From: Phytoseiulus persimilis | Lineage: Eukaryota; Arthropoda; Arachnida; Mesostigmata; Phytoseiidae | Assembly: GCA_037576195.1 (NCBI GenBank) | Contig: CM075103.1 | Span: 29,906,723-29,970,722 of the forward strand | Length of the DNA stretch: 64,000 nucleotides | Direction: 5' to 3' | In this document: in pieces, positions 37,301-49,800 of the stretch | How the letters are laid out: every line of letters begins with the position of its first letter | Numbering within the stretch: position 1 is the stretch's first letter | Notes under the pieces: model-generated | What the model saw: the letters and a program-made list of their open reading frames with translations, nothing else | What the model was told of the DNA's origin: nothing | The model's database searches: none | Position numbers and translations under genes: made by a program

Positions 37301-38910
37301 GCGACAGCTGTCCAACATGAAATGCAGCTCCCGAGATTAGTTCAGCGTGAAGAAAGAGTAACAAATGTTTTCAAGCGCTACTTTGAAACATGAAAAACAA
37401 CAGCGACGGCAGAAAACAACAACCCTGGCACCGTAATTGAACCGATTTAGGGACAGTCTGTTTTTCAGCTAGTTCCTTCACAAATTCGTGTAATGAGAAT
37501 ATTTCATCCTGGAGCATCTTGGACGCCTCCCGTGAGCGCAATTTAACGCGTCAAGACGAACCGACAGTACACCGCGCCCATGAAAGACATCATAATTGAG
37601 TCAATGCAGAAGCGTCGACTCTTTCCAAATATCTCCGGCGTGTATTTCGAGCAACACCGCCGTATTTTGGATTTCAGGTCGGCGAGAGGATCAACCAAGT
37701 CGCTCATCCTGGAAGTCCCGTTGAGCTGCTGACACACTCCCTAGCAGCAAATGAAACTGTGGCGCAGGTCGAACGCCAACTGGAGTCGTTAGTAGCGACT
37801 CGTTACTGCGTGCAGAAAGCAGAACAAGAATGGATTCGCTGAGGAGTTTCCTACAACAAGTCTGTCACACCTCCGAAATAATCCGGGCGAAGCTTCGAAG
37901 CGGAGCACGTAATGAAATAAAAAGCAGCCAACAAATCTTAATCCATAAGAACAGGTGGATACGGTACAATACCTTAACATTCAGAGCGGGAGACGGGTGT
38001 CAGGCGTGGCTTCGGGCGCTTCAGAATTTACACTGATTAAAATTTTAATCTGCTTCGGAATTAATCGCTTTCCACGTCGCAGGCGGCCGTTGCGGTCTTC
38101 CGCAGACAGTTGGACACAATGAGTGATTTAGATTTTAATTCTTCCGTCGCTCGAAACGAACGGCTCTGACACGTCTTTCCTCTTTGTTATCCCTCTGTCT
38201 ATCTGCCTCGGGTCCTTTGCCGCTTTCTTTTCTAATAACTCATCAACAGGAGGCAACAATGCGCTCATTTTGACCCGCAGGCCTGCTCATTCCCAGCTCG
38301 GTGGACTCAGGCGCGAGAGCTCGAAACATGGACAAAGAGCGAGCCAAACCGAGAGCCTCGGTAGTCGGCTCCCTGTTCCCTGGCTTCCAGGGCTCCAACT
38401 TCCCCTGGACTCGTCGAGAATAGATCTCGGAAAAATAAGCGATACCGTTGCCGTATGTTCCGACCAGCCGAGCACGATGTAAACGAGCTCTCTGGCCTGT
38501 GCCGAAGCCAACGTGTTGCGGGTCACGATGTAGGCAGAACGACCGACTGTCGACCCAGCGGAAGGTTGGCGGTTAAAAAAGCAGTCCGAGTTCAGAATAA
38601 GCCCACGGACTGTTTTAATGGTCTGCCCAGTCTACCTAGATACCTGACGGTGGGCGACAGCGACGGCGTTGTTTGCAGCTGAGAGCCTTTTGAATTATAC
38701 GATGCGAGTCGAGATCTCGTGTTGGCTCGCTCACCACAGATATGAATCTATGATGTTTCCAGGAACATTACAACCATGCCAGCGATCGCTAAATGATTCG
38801 GACGCGAACGATGGTGTCATGACTTGGGTCGACGCCCATCAGGTGCTCGATTCGAAGCGGGTGAACATGGCGGGGGAATCTTTTCTGGAAGATGAGCAGA
38901 GATGGGAACG

Positions 38911-39160
38911 ATCATGATTATGGTCGAAGACACAATCACAAGTAGGGAAGCCCATGATAATAATTAGGGCTCATAACCATCATCTTAATCGAAACCGTGA
39001 TCATACGATCGAGCGGTGAACTGACAGCGCGATCGTTATCATTGACCTCGGAAACCCCCGAAGACTTTCCGATCATCTCCGTGAGCGGCGTTTTTTATGC
39101 AGCTCATGATGATCATTCTAGGGATCCTACAAATATGACCATAATCACAATCACGGTGAA
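38911..39160. repeat. Possible fold-back repeat with ATGATTATGGTC arms
   Basis: The 11-mer TGATTATGGTC at 38915-38925 is repeated in inverted orientation (GACCATAATCA) at 39137-39147. The sequence between contains many near-palindromic ATGATC/GATCAT groups. A related block (ACCATGATTATGATTGTGGTC) occurs near 63399-63419. This resembles a small degraded fold-back or MITE-like element. No target-site duplication was established. Confidence 0.3.
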
Positions 39161-39461
39161 TCGCCAATTTGTGGATAGAATCAAGATCATGTGGTTACGT
39201 CCCTGATGAAGTGATCATGTTCATGTTTATGCCCCTCCCTAGAAATCAGTCGATAGGTCTTTTCGCGCATATCCTTTTGGTGTGGCCTGAAGTCACGCAG
39301 AAAGCAAGCATTCTACATTCTTCTCTTCATTCCGAAAAATATGTTTCTTTTCGAACTTTGGATTTTAGAAAACCGAGAGACTGTACCGCTGCGCAACTTT
39401 TTGATGTTCAACTAACTGTTTTCCTCGATTTTGGTGATCTGCCGAGCGTTTCTATTTCCAG

Positions 39462-39533
39462 CGTTCCGAACAAGCGCAGGACGTGGATGAGTCATCCCAG
39501 CCACCAACTCCGCGGTTCAGAGGGACCGGATAG
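39462..39533 (+). CDS. Candidate terminal coding exon of an unknown gene
   Basis: A complete-looking 3' splice site precedes this exon: a branch-point-like CAACTAAC about 50 bases upstream, a T/C-rich tract, and TTTCCAG ending at 39461. The exon reads 23 codons in phase 0 and then TAG. The predicted C-terminus is RSEQAQDVDESSQPPTPRFR plus three residues, acidic then proline-rich, a plausible cytosolic tail with a phosphorylatable PPTPR. The upstream exons were not identified, so strand and existence rest on the splice signal and the frame alone. Confidence 0.3.
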   Translation, partial: RSEQAQDVDESSQPPTPRFRGTG

Positions 39534-40165
39534 AGATGACAGGTTTACCAATCGATTGGATGATTTGTATTCTGTGAAGTGAACCTATCGGTCAGTGAGT
39601 CGACACAGTCGATCGATCGACGCTCCAACAAGCTGTGCGGAGAAGAGAGATTGTGACAAATCGACCAGAATGCCGTCAATTGACAGTGAGCTCAGAGAGC
39701 TACTAAAGCGTTTTCCCCGTTCGACTGCCTCGGGAAGCAGCGAATCGTCCCGCTGCTTATCATTCATTAATCATTTTTATCACATGGTCCGTGGAAGAGA
39801 CGGAGAAGTCGGAATGGTTTGAAGGCTATTTCCAACTGTACGAAAAAATGTAGAGGAATTATTAATATTCGCGAGTTTTTTTCTCTCTGCACGGAGGGTC
39901 GAACGAGCGAGCGAGCGGATCTGGCGGATAAGGTGAACGGAGGAAGAGAGACTTTAAGCCGCTGGTGACCTCTGACAGTTTCTTCTCGTTTTTGTTAATG
40001 ATCGCTTCGTGTCGTTTTGGTGCGAGATCTCATCCTAATGGTCGACTCGCTTCATTACTCTTCCGCCGATTCGAGATTCTTCTCGCGCGCGGTTCGTCCC
40101 CGTTCTCGTTCTCCGTGAGTTTTTTAGTGAACAATTCTCTCCGTTAGACTCTTCGGTTGCCTGTT

Positions 40166-40250
40166 GGCATGGTTCGGTGGTTAGCGTGCTAGAGAGCTGA
40201 CGCGCGATCCGCTCTGCGTTCCTGGGAGGTCGTTGATTCACAGCAGCACG
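40166..40250 (+). repeat. tRNA-derived SINE-like fragment
   Basis: GGCATGGTTCGGTGGTTAGCG at about 40166-40186 is a good match to a tRNA D-arm / polymerase III A-box. About 45 bases later GTCGTTGATTCAC is a degenerate B-box. No paired acceptor stem is visible, so this is a pseudo-tRNA or the head of a decayed SINE rather than a working tRNA gene. Confidence 0.4.
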
Positions 40251-40429
40251 AATGTGATTCAGAGAATATGTGAAAATATGTTGGAGTTCATCGGTTGAGC
40301 CGGAAGAAGCATGAAAGTTGACTCGAACACCGCACAATCACCTCAGGGAAGAATATGGCGGTGCTGCTTCCTCTCCCTGAATCTTGTTCTCATTATTTTG
40401 GAGAGACGTGTCACTTAACTCAAGGCGCG

Positions 40430-40442
40430 CCCCCCCCCCCCC
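40430..40442. repeat. Poly-C tract (13 C)
   Basis: Thirteen consecutive cytosines follow GGCGCG. This is the third long C or G run in the window. Confidence 0.85.
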
Positions 40443-42484
40443 TCCGGGGCCGTAGCCGATCGCTTCGTCGGAGCCGCAATGATCAAATGCCCACGACAAC
40501 CGAAAGCGTCTCTCACAAAGACTCAGAACGGGCTTGTTTCATCGAGACCATGCGTGCATCCGGTCGTTGCGGGCATTTAGTGCTGCGCGCTTTTAGTCAT
40601 GCTGACAGTTTAATAAGCGACGGCCTCTGAAATCTCGGTTGATGCACAGGTGATTCCGAAGATCCGAACGCCGCGTCTTGCCCCTTCCGGTTCTTCTTTC
40701 CGCGAAAGCTGCTCAAGACGCCTCCGAGCACAGCCTCCACGCTCTCCATGAAGAATCTCGTAGCGGTCTGGAATTACTCAGAGCCGCGTGGTCGCTCTGC
40801 TGAGAACAGAGCACCTTGGCACGGAATCTCGCGCAATGCAGGCTTTCTCTCCGTGTCTGTCATCAGCCGAACGCGATCTGGCGTTGTGTGCTCTCGTCGG
40901 CTCCGCGAGCGCTCGGGTGACTGACTGACGGGCTGAATGAGTTTTGCAACGTGCTGACTGACTGACCCGCTCGCTCTCAAACCAAACGGGACAGTGGATC
41001 GGGGCGGGGAGCCGCGGAAGGGTGACACCGATTCGGCAGATACATGCAGAGAGGAGAAGATACACAACGTGGTGACACCGAGAAAAATCATGGAGTGTGC
41101 TGTAAGAAGTCGTCTGGTTTATCTCGGCGGCGATCCGCCCGCCGCCTGAGCCAAGATTCTGGATCAATTAATTTCTTCAGAAACTCTGTCGTGAGTCCCA
41201 TGTGTTTTCCGCGGAATTAATCATTCCTGGCTTCGCACAGACACACACGCTCGAATAGGCGACCCTGATTCGCGTCTCAACGAGTCGGTCCCCGTTTCGG
41301 ATTCCAAAACTGGAATTTCTGCCGTTGCTTTATCATCCCTTCCATGGATCTTGACGCATGAACCTCGCGGTTTCGATTTGAGGGCGAATTTCACCTCAGA
41401 ACGATCGGACTTCTATCTCAATGTCAGATCTGAATGACCTCTGTGTTCAAATCTCCGGCTGCGAGACTAGAGATAGAGCAAAAACAATGGAAATCAACGC
41501 ATGTTCAGACAGCATGAGAGACTGGTCGTGCAATCAACGAGTCTCACGAAATTTCAGGACAGCCCCGATGTCAAGGCGGCGCGGTTCGAGACGAGATTGA
41601 AATGAGTTGATGCGGATGGGTCTGACGAGCGTTAAGAAGAGGAAGCCCGTGGACCCGAAAAAAACTCGACACCTCGCCGAGAGACGGAAAGTGTGACGGA
41701 CACCTCAGCTCTTTCGGCGGTCGGGAGAAGTTGGCAGCGGCGGCAGCCGGCCCGGTAGCCGACAAGCGAATGTCTCTGTGCGTTTGATCCTTTGTCGAAA
41801 TGCGTTGTCGTTTCAGAGAAGAAGTCGACAAGAGACGAGTGATAAAGAAAGCCCACGCGTTCAATTTATTGGCCAGCTCATCATTCTGAGGCGGTAAGCG
41901 AAACTAGAGCTCGAAACAGAAGCTTGAAGAGGAAGAACGACGATAGCAAGAACCTTGGCAAACATTGACAAATCTCTCAGCCAAAAAGTTCGCTCGAACA
42001 AAAGCGATCTATCTCTTGTCCGCGAGTTTATCACCCTGCAAGCTGGTCGCCCAGCCAGCTACTCGTTCTGTTTGTGGCGTGTCTCTCCGAGGCGTGCCGT
42101 CTTGCCAATCGGACACACTGCATGAAGCCGCCTCGCGCGGTCGGCACACATGTCTACAGAGTCTCTCGGAAGCCACTGTCGAGAAAACAAATTCCTCTTT
42201 GAGGAAGCGCTCGGAGAAGGAGAATTATTACAATAACACGTTGTCTCAAACTCGTCGAAGCATTAGGGCCGCGAGGCACCAACACAACTTTCTAACGCTG
42301 ACAAATGGGAGAAATCGCTTGAGAGCCCTCCTCCTCCTCCAAACAGACGTCCGAAGGGAAGCTCATGCTTCAGCGTCGCCGATATTCGCTGATCGGATGG
42401 AGTCGTGGAGGTGAAAACGTGTCGAAATCATTGCCGAAGCCATGCCCGCTTGAGAGAACTGGATGATCAATGGACAAAATCTAG

Positions 42485-42490
42485 TTTATT
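42485..42490 (-). terminator. Likely polyadenylation signal of the transporter gene
   Basis: TTTATT on the plus strand is AATAAA on the minus strand, 115 bases beyond the TGA of the ten-exon transporter gene. This is a normal distance for a short 3' UTR. Its use is inferred from position. Confidence 0.5.
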
Positions 42491-42604
42491 CCGAACCGGC
42501 TTTCACTCCATTCTCGCGACTCGTGTCGTTTTGAGAACCTGATTTGCGTCGACTCTCGATGTACATACATATCTACAGGCTTTGAAATTCAACTTGGGTA
42601 ATAA

Positions 42605-45600
42605 TCAACAAGTCGTGATGGCTTTCCCCCCTGTCCGCTTCTCCCGGCGGAATTGGAAAGCGTCAAACACTACTGACAGGAACTCCAACACTAACTGCAA
42701 TGGAAGACAATACGCATTTATGGATGCTCTGCGCTCGGAGGATCGAATATATGGAGTCGAAACTTTTCGGCTCAAGAATATTCTTCTTCGCTCAATCAGC
42801 TCATGTCTAACGGACTCGATTCGGTGTTCTCGGAGAACCCAACTAGACCACTCGGATGGAGCCGCAAGCGCGTGCAGTCGACGTGCAGTAGAGGAAAATG
42901 AAACATTCCTCACCATGAAAAGGACGATGGTGAACACGACCGCTGTCGCATTCCGATAACCGAAGTTCTCGACGAGGAAACCTCCCATCATTGGTCCGAG
43001 GGCGTTCCCCATGAAGCAAGCGGGCATGAAAATCGCCGATAGCATCGCATAAGTTCCCAGATCGTCTGGGAGACCTTTTTTCGAGCTGTGAGGAAGACGA
43101 AGGAAGGTTATCGGAACGACTCATCCCGGCAGAACGACAATGCAAACAAAAAGAGTCTCGATTTGATTCGGAGACAGAATGGAGCAATCATCTCGAGCGC
43201 GGATCGCGTGTGAATCGGAAGAGGAGTGTTTCATCCTCGATATCGTGAGAGCTTCTTCGTTCGCAGGTGTTCCGTTCGGCGAAGACCGGAGAGAACAACA
43301 TGAACTACTCACGTCAGAACCCCGAGGCTGTGCATGAACGAGCACACGAAACTCGGGCCGTAACCCGTTCCCATAAACGCCTGCATAACTAGAACGAGAC
43401 GTAACGTGGGTTGCATGTCGAATACGGGAAGAGGTCCAACGAACGCGATAGCTATGCAGGATAAGGCTCCGCCGGCGATAACGAAGTAGCGTGGGTCCGC
43501 CTGCGGAACGGAGAGCAAGCTGACTCGACTCCCGATAAACTTCTTCTCCCTCTTCCCGGAAAATTCGCTCACATTCGTCGAGATAATATCTGAGATCTCC
43601 CCGACGAATCAGAAGAAGTGAACTCTTCCCAACGTTGCGCACGCGCGATCGTTCGGGCCCGGGCGTACCCTCGAAGTGTGCGGGGTCAACTTACCACTCG
43701 CTTGCTCATGATTCCCCAGAATATACTCGAAATCGAATAAAGACCCCCGCAGACGATGAATGAAAGTCCAGTGTTCGTCGGAGACAGATCGAACTGTTTG
43801 AGATGAATCGCCAGGGTGGCGTCGTTGAAGCCGACGATGATGAACGTCGACATGACCATCAATACGTTGAGAACGATTCGGATATCGAACAGAGCCGCCC
43901 AGGAGTATTTCGTCTCCTCGGAGCCTTTATCTGAAATGAAGCGTTTCATCATTCCGGTCATCAATTTGCTTGATTTTCGATTGTAATACCTTAATGATTG
44001 CCGCGTCGTGATTGCGGCTATCAGTCAAATTGATCAGTCGAGCTCGATCATCGGTGTACCATTCACTGCCGCCACAAAAATTTCATAGGGGACAGAAGTA
44101 TGCACGGGGTGGCTGCACCTTCGATCACACGTGGATGGACAAAACTAATGGATGTATCTGGGAGTGCTGCCGATCATTGGTCCGCTGACTAATTATCTGA
44201 TTGAGTCCCAAGTTGATCGCGTCTCCTGATCGTACGAAGCTGTTTCCCGCCATCCATCCCCTCTGACTCGACTACTAACGCTGTCGCAGAGGAATTAGAA
44301 TGCGTGCGGCGGAAGCACTTCAACCTTGAACAGGGAGGGCTTCGCCACGAATTATTCGACTTCGATACCTACGATGGATCTTACGCGATGGTGCTTTAGA
44401 GTGAACCGTGGATAACTCACTGATCGTGGGAAAAGTTACCAAGACGAGAACTGCGGTGACGAAAGTAATGCCGCCCAAGACGAAGAACGGTAACCGGAAC
44501 CCTCCTGCCTAAAAGAGTTCGACATTCAAGCTCCTTCAGCGGTAACACATATCTTCCGGGATCAGTCGCCGTATCCTATACGAATGAGTCGGACTCTCCA
44601 ATAGACGGGCACGCTTCCCTACCGTAGACCCCACAAGAGTATGATTCGGTCCAACGGAAGCATAAGCCCCCAACGACACGGGCCTTCCCGACAATTAGAG
44701 CCAAATGTGGACACTCCCCAAGACAGCGACCTCAGGAGCGAGAACATCGGTCGGTTTTCGATCATTCGCGCTCCTGAACTGTCCGAGCTACCCGGAAGCA
44801 AGAAGGTGAACCTATCGCGTGTGTGTAAACCTACCTCGTAGAGGAATCCCCCAATGGCTGGTCCGGCGACGACACTAGCGCCATAAATGGTCTCAATGAT
44901 GGGCTGAAAGAGGCACAGATCGTTCATCAGGATCCGCGATATCCAGCTTCTATTACTCCGATGAGACCAACCGAAGGCATCAGCGCGATATGCCTGTCCA
45001 CCGGCCAAAAGCTATATATTACGCCGTCGGCCACATCTATTATACACTGAAGCTCGCCTGATCACATTGTGCTTCACGCCATGTTGACGGCCAAAGCATA
45101 CGCGTGCCCCGCCGCGTACACACAAACCCGACCACCCACGCAGGACGGCAGGCAGTAAGGCACTAACTCACCCACATCCTGTGTACGGGCTCAATTAAGC
45201 TGCTGCTTATGCACACAGCTTGTGCCATTCATCCACATGCAAACATGCATTCACGGGAGCAAGTTTTACATGGACTCGGGCTGAAGAACCCCTGTTCTGT
45301 GTGCGTGACACGTGCCCGCAATCTGCGTTTTTGTGCGTGGTCACGTGAACGCGTATTCCGCACTCGATCTTGGCTTCGGGAACGATCGAAACGCTCAATG
45401 AGACCTCGGCTCAAAGCACAAGAATATCGGAGCGATGATTAGAGCAGGTTCACCGAAGAGTCGATTTCAGTGTCTCAAAGAAGGAGAAAATCCGAAGAGA
45501 GGCCGAACGAAACACTAGGTGCCTCGGAATTGGACAACAATTTGGAGCGTGTCCTGGGATATTCTGGAGACGAGGCTGAAACTCGCAGCTAGTGGAGGAA

Positions 45601-47103
45601 TGATGACGCTGGGAGTCGTGGGTAAAATGAAGATAGAGATTTGCCAGTGAAGTTGGGATTTTGGAGAAACGTCCAGAATCTTTGGAATGGAGAATCCCGC
45701 ATGGAACGCTGACTTACCAAACAAATATGAGCCCAAGGGCCGAGCTCGGCTCCGATTATTGCGTAGTACGTCGTAACGGCCATAGAGAAACCGAGGGCTT
45801 GCATTGATCGCAGCGCCAGCCCCGCGACGAAAAACGGGGTTCCATCGGGAACAAACGTCAGGAACCTTTGGATGAATCCGAATCTCCAATGAGCGGAAGC
45901 CATCAGAGCAGTTTGGCGGGTGAAATACATGAGGGTCGTTCAAATTCAAATGCAGGACTTCCAGAGAATGAGCATCATTTTCGACTTGGAAGTGAAATCG
46001 GAGATATTCCTAGAATCGGCGAGACTTGCCCTGTGACTGTTGTGAGAATTCCATCGAGAAACATCCCGACGACCAGCATTTTTTTTGCCTTCACTGTGCT
46101 GACGAGCTGGAAGGAATGTACCGGCATCGTTTGATGAACGGAAGAGGTCGAAATCTTGGGACAGTTAAACCTTGTTTGAAGTTCTCGCGAACATTCTCCA
46201 AAGCCACCAACGTAACCAGGCCCTCCTTCGAGCTTGAGGCCCACTTCGAGAATCGACGACAGGATAGTAGATTCGAAACGGGATCAGTTTCTCCGACTCA
46301 CCAGCTGTCCGACGATCGGCGCCATGAGGAACCCCACGAACGGATAAATCCCAAAAACGATTCCGAACTGAATTTTATCATTGTCCCGGCTCTCTGACTG
46401 AAAGGGAGAGGAGCCGCTCGACTTTATGTGTCGATTTTCATGTTTATACGTCGACCGGCTGTTCTTCTATGCTTTTTGACCGTTCTCTCAGATCGCCCTC
46501 TGTTCCCAGGGGTGGCCTGCCTGCGTACAAAAGTTGGCAACATCAATCCAACGAGAACGGCGAGGACACGCCACAACCAACGTCAACGAGAAAGAAGGGA
46601 GCACAACAAAAACGACGACAGCTGTCTGCTACCGAGCTCAATGAGTATGTGCCAATCGACAGCGTATGAGCGACTGGAAGTGGCAAGCTGCCCACTTTGA
46701 CCTCTATTAACATACAGCAGAACAGAGTTGAACATGCTCAAGACAGCCGCTCCCTTCGGAGCTCCGGTATTCCTGATTCGGAATTCAGGAGCCCCGCCAC
46801 CAGTGGCCCTCTTCCAGCTGCTAGCGCCGGTAACCAGGAAGAAAATTTCTTGGGAATGGAGAAGGGGGGGAGACAAAGCCGAAGCACAGGACCAAGACGG
46901 CGTCATTCGGTCGCTCATTTGTCAACTTGTACATTTTTAGTTCACGAACTCTACGTTACCTCTTCTGCGTAAAACGGTGCTATGTGCGAGAAGCAAGAAC
47001 CTTCCGTCAGGCAAGCCACCGACAGGAAGAACATGATGCTGAACTCCCTCTTGGTGAACTGTTGCTTCGGTCCCTCGATTTCGAACCGTTCTTTAGCTTC
47101 CAT
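42605..47103 (-). CDS. Major facilitator superfamily transporter, SLC18B1-like, ten exons
   Basis: Ten minus-strand exons join in frame: 47103-46960, 46397-46302, 46106-46030, 45865-45718, 44903-44835, 44508-44421, 43930-43695, 43500-43313, 43085-42914 and 42694-42605 (TGA). They give 435 residues, close to the usual length of SLC18B1 (about 450). About twelve hydrophobic segments are visible. The antiporter-type motif C, GPAIGGFLYE, spans exons 5 and 6, and its half-repeat GNALGPMMGGF lies in exon 9. The cytosolic tail is short and basic. The family exports amines or polyamines into vesicles using the proton gradient; the substrate here is inferred. Every junction keeps phase. All introns noted are GT-AG except intron 3 (46029-45866), whose donor is GCAAGT. 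The start ATG (M-E-A-K-E-R) has G at -3 and +4, and the first transmembrane helix begins about 20 residues later. Confidence 0.92.
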
Positions 47104-49737
47104 TACTGCTCCTCTACCTTCTGCGACTCCTGTTGGAGATTCAGGGAGACTTATTTCTCGTAATCGTAGATAACGCGAGCCGCCGAAGAGGAGCGTTCCA
47201 GCGCAGCGATCCCCCAAGGGCTCCGCAGGACAAGGGAGGTGGAAGGAGCTCACGACGGAGTGCTGGAGGTTGGCGACCTGGGAAGCCTTTCTGAACTTCG
47301 ACGAGGGCACAGTCGGTAGCGTTTCGTTCGTTGAACCGCACTTTTGCACTATTGCTAACTCAATGAACGTTTTTGAATTGTATTCGGAGCACGCACACTC
47401 TCTCGATGCCGATAAGACGCCCGTATGAGCGGGTTCCCTACGCTCATGGTGCGAACGAGGATGATTACTGGACGACAAACTTGAGCACAGCTTCCGGATG
47501 TGATGGTCAGCGATGCTTTATCGGCCGCCAAAAGGCGACGCGTGCGAGCACGGGGGCATTCCCGTACCACGGATGCATAAGACACCGATCTCGCGAAGTG
47601 GACAACATATTTCGCCTCTCCTGAATCGGCAATGAATTCCAGCTCGCGGCTTTTGAGAAACGCCAGTTACGCGGACCATCTTGGGCGGATGTCATGAGTT
47701 TTTGAACGCGGCTCACTCCTGGTCCGGATCCGTTATTAATCGAGATATCCAAAAAAATATCCCCCTGTCTGATACGCAGTGCTCGGCCGCTGAGAGCGTT
47801 TCGGCCTGGGGAACCGCGTCGGTCTCTGCCTCCGGCTTACGCCCGAGAAACCAGGAAACCATGGAAACTCGGAGTCACGGCATAGGCTTCCGATGACCTC
47901 GGAGAAGCTCTAGAAGGGATTCGAGGGATCCGGCAATAATCACCGATTTCCTATCTCGACTTGCAGATGTGGCTTAACGTTCTTGTTGCGACTCTCCCTA
48001 TCTCACTGCAGAATCGATACCACTCGAATCTGTGTTCGGCCCTCTCCACCTTCAACTTCAAGGTTCTCTCTTGTATCGTACGAAACTGTGAACCGAACTT
48101 TCAGCGTGGAGCAATAGCTACTCGAAATCCTAGAGATTGAGTTTCCAGCTCTCCCTCGGATGTCCCCCTCAGACTGAACCGAACGAACCTGCAATGTTCC
48201 GATCCAACGTCGAGAAATGAGAAAACTTCGTTTCAGACACCTTCCTAACAGATAAGCGCGGGTTCATTATGTGGGGGACCGCACCGACCTCATCGAATTC
48301 CTCTCATAGTTTACTCGCCTCTCATAACAGCTCCTCCTCCTCGAGAAAGAGTGTTTTCAATCGCAATAAATGCATGTTCACTAGGAGTTCCGGAGCTGCG
48401 TCCCGCTCTGGCGGCCGATGGGAACCACCAGACGGAGGCATGCTCTTGGTACACCTTTTCTCACCGTAAATTGGTTATTCACTTTGATGTAATCAGCGAG
48501 ACAAACTCCATAAACTGAAGTGGTAAAAGATATCTTTCCTCCTGGTATTTGAGCCAGCTCATCAAGATTCCGAGCACGGGGCACACACCTTCTGTTGAGG
48601 GCATTCCGGACGCGGGTTTCCTGATGTCTCTCAACGCTCGCACATGGGTCTGATATGATCCGAAAGAGGACGATCGGACGCACGAGGAGTTTCGTCCTCC
48701 TCACAAAACAACTGATCCAGTAGCAACAGCGCCCACTGACAGCATTGGGACGGCCAGGAAACTACCGAGGCAAACGTTCGCCATGATTGAATCAAAAATA
48801 AAGGCGAGCTCCTAATGAACTAAATCAGGCTGACGGAATCCGCGCGGCAGAGAGCAAGAAAGAGTGAATTTTCTTGAATCGCCGCCGCTGCTCTGAGTGA
48901 TCCCCAAGGTGAGTTCGCTGGATGAGCTGTGAGCGACTGCAGCCTTGTCGTTTGGAGCCCGCGTTTTGATCTTGACCTCTGATGAATAAACCTTCCACGT
49001 CTGATGGAGGTTTATGACGAAGGAGAAGAAGGCCCTCATGCCTAGATCCACGGCCTTTCGACTCAATGGGAAGAGATTACCGACTTTTTACAACGCAAAA
49101 CTACGTCGGTGGACTTTACGGGAACGATGACAAGATTTTACAAGAGGCCTCTTAAAAGTGGGACGAGTCAGAGTAGGAATATCCCGCTCCAATTACACGT
49201 GAATCCTCTAATCGACGGAGAGCCTCTATCGCATGAATACTCTCGAACGACTACGGAATGAACGGGCGTCCTTTTTTGCGGTAGAGCCCCGTGCTTGAAT
49301 GGTACTATCCAATAGACGAGCACTCTTTTGATTGATTGGAAATCAGACAGACGCCATATGCGCCCGTCTTTCGGCTTCAACTCAGCAGGGGCGAAGGGTG
49401 GGTGGATCTGGAGGGGGAAATCCGCTACATCGCCAATTGGCATCGACCAGTATTTCGTTGGAGCGTAGTCGTTGATCGTTCCTCCTCACTCCAGAAGTGG
49501 TTCCCGAATCGAACCTCTGCATCGCGGGAGGAAAGGCGGAACAGTTTTATTGGCGCGGAAAATGAACGAATATCATAGTCGTAAAGTTTCATCGAATAGA
49601 AAACGAGGGAGCTCCGAAGAAAGGAGGGGACACCGAGAGAATCATGGAAAAGCACCGAGGGGGTGCCGGAAGACACGAACTCGCAGCAATCGTATAAAAC
49701 GGTTTCCTACCTTCGATAAGAGACTCGAGGCCTGAGA

Positions 49738-49800
49738 GGTGGTGCAACGGTTAAACAGGCCACAAACTGCGAGGATTTGAGCGATGACTCGATCCGAGTC
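49738..49800 (+). repeat. Possible tRNA-like / SINE fragment
   Basis: GGTGGTGCAACGGTTAAACA resembles a tRNA D-arm (A-box), and GACTCGATCC about 45 bases later resembles a degraded B-box. No paired acceptor stem is seen. It is comparable in layout to the fragment near 40.2 kb. Confidence 0.3.

Larger units (their letters stand above)
32491..39461. other. Gene-poor stretch with homopolymer runs
   Basis: No supported gene in about 7 kb. It contains the C21 and G17 tracts listed separately and an ATG-started frame of 178 codons at 36323-36859 with one hydrophobic segment (LLLFVYSVFFFCMIS). That frame has no recognisable domain and is close to the length expected by chance. The last 60 bases contain a branch-point-like CTAAC and a pyrimidine-rich acceptor leading into the candidate exon at 39462. 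Confidence 0.45.
39534..42484. other. Gene-poor stretch
   Basis: No supported gene. It contains a SINE-like A-box region (40166-40250) and a C13 tract. Minus-strand frames around 40774-41167 and 41571-41864 show no domain and do not join the transporter in frame. Confidence 0.45.

Noticed and set aside
42695..42913. Open-frame read-through of the last transporter intron (a 146-codon frame)
   Set aside because: GTGAGG and TTGCAG borders remove it in phase and restore the last hydrophobic helix. The read-through peptide is polar and unlike the family.
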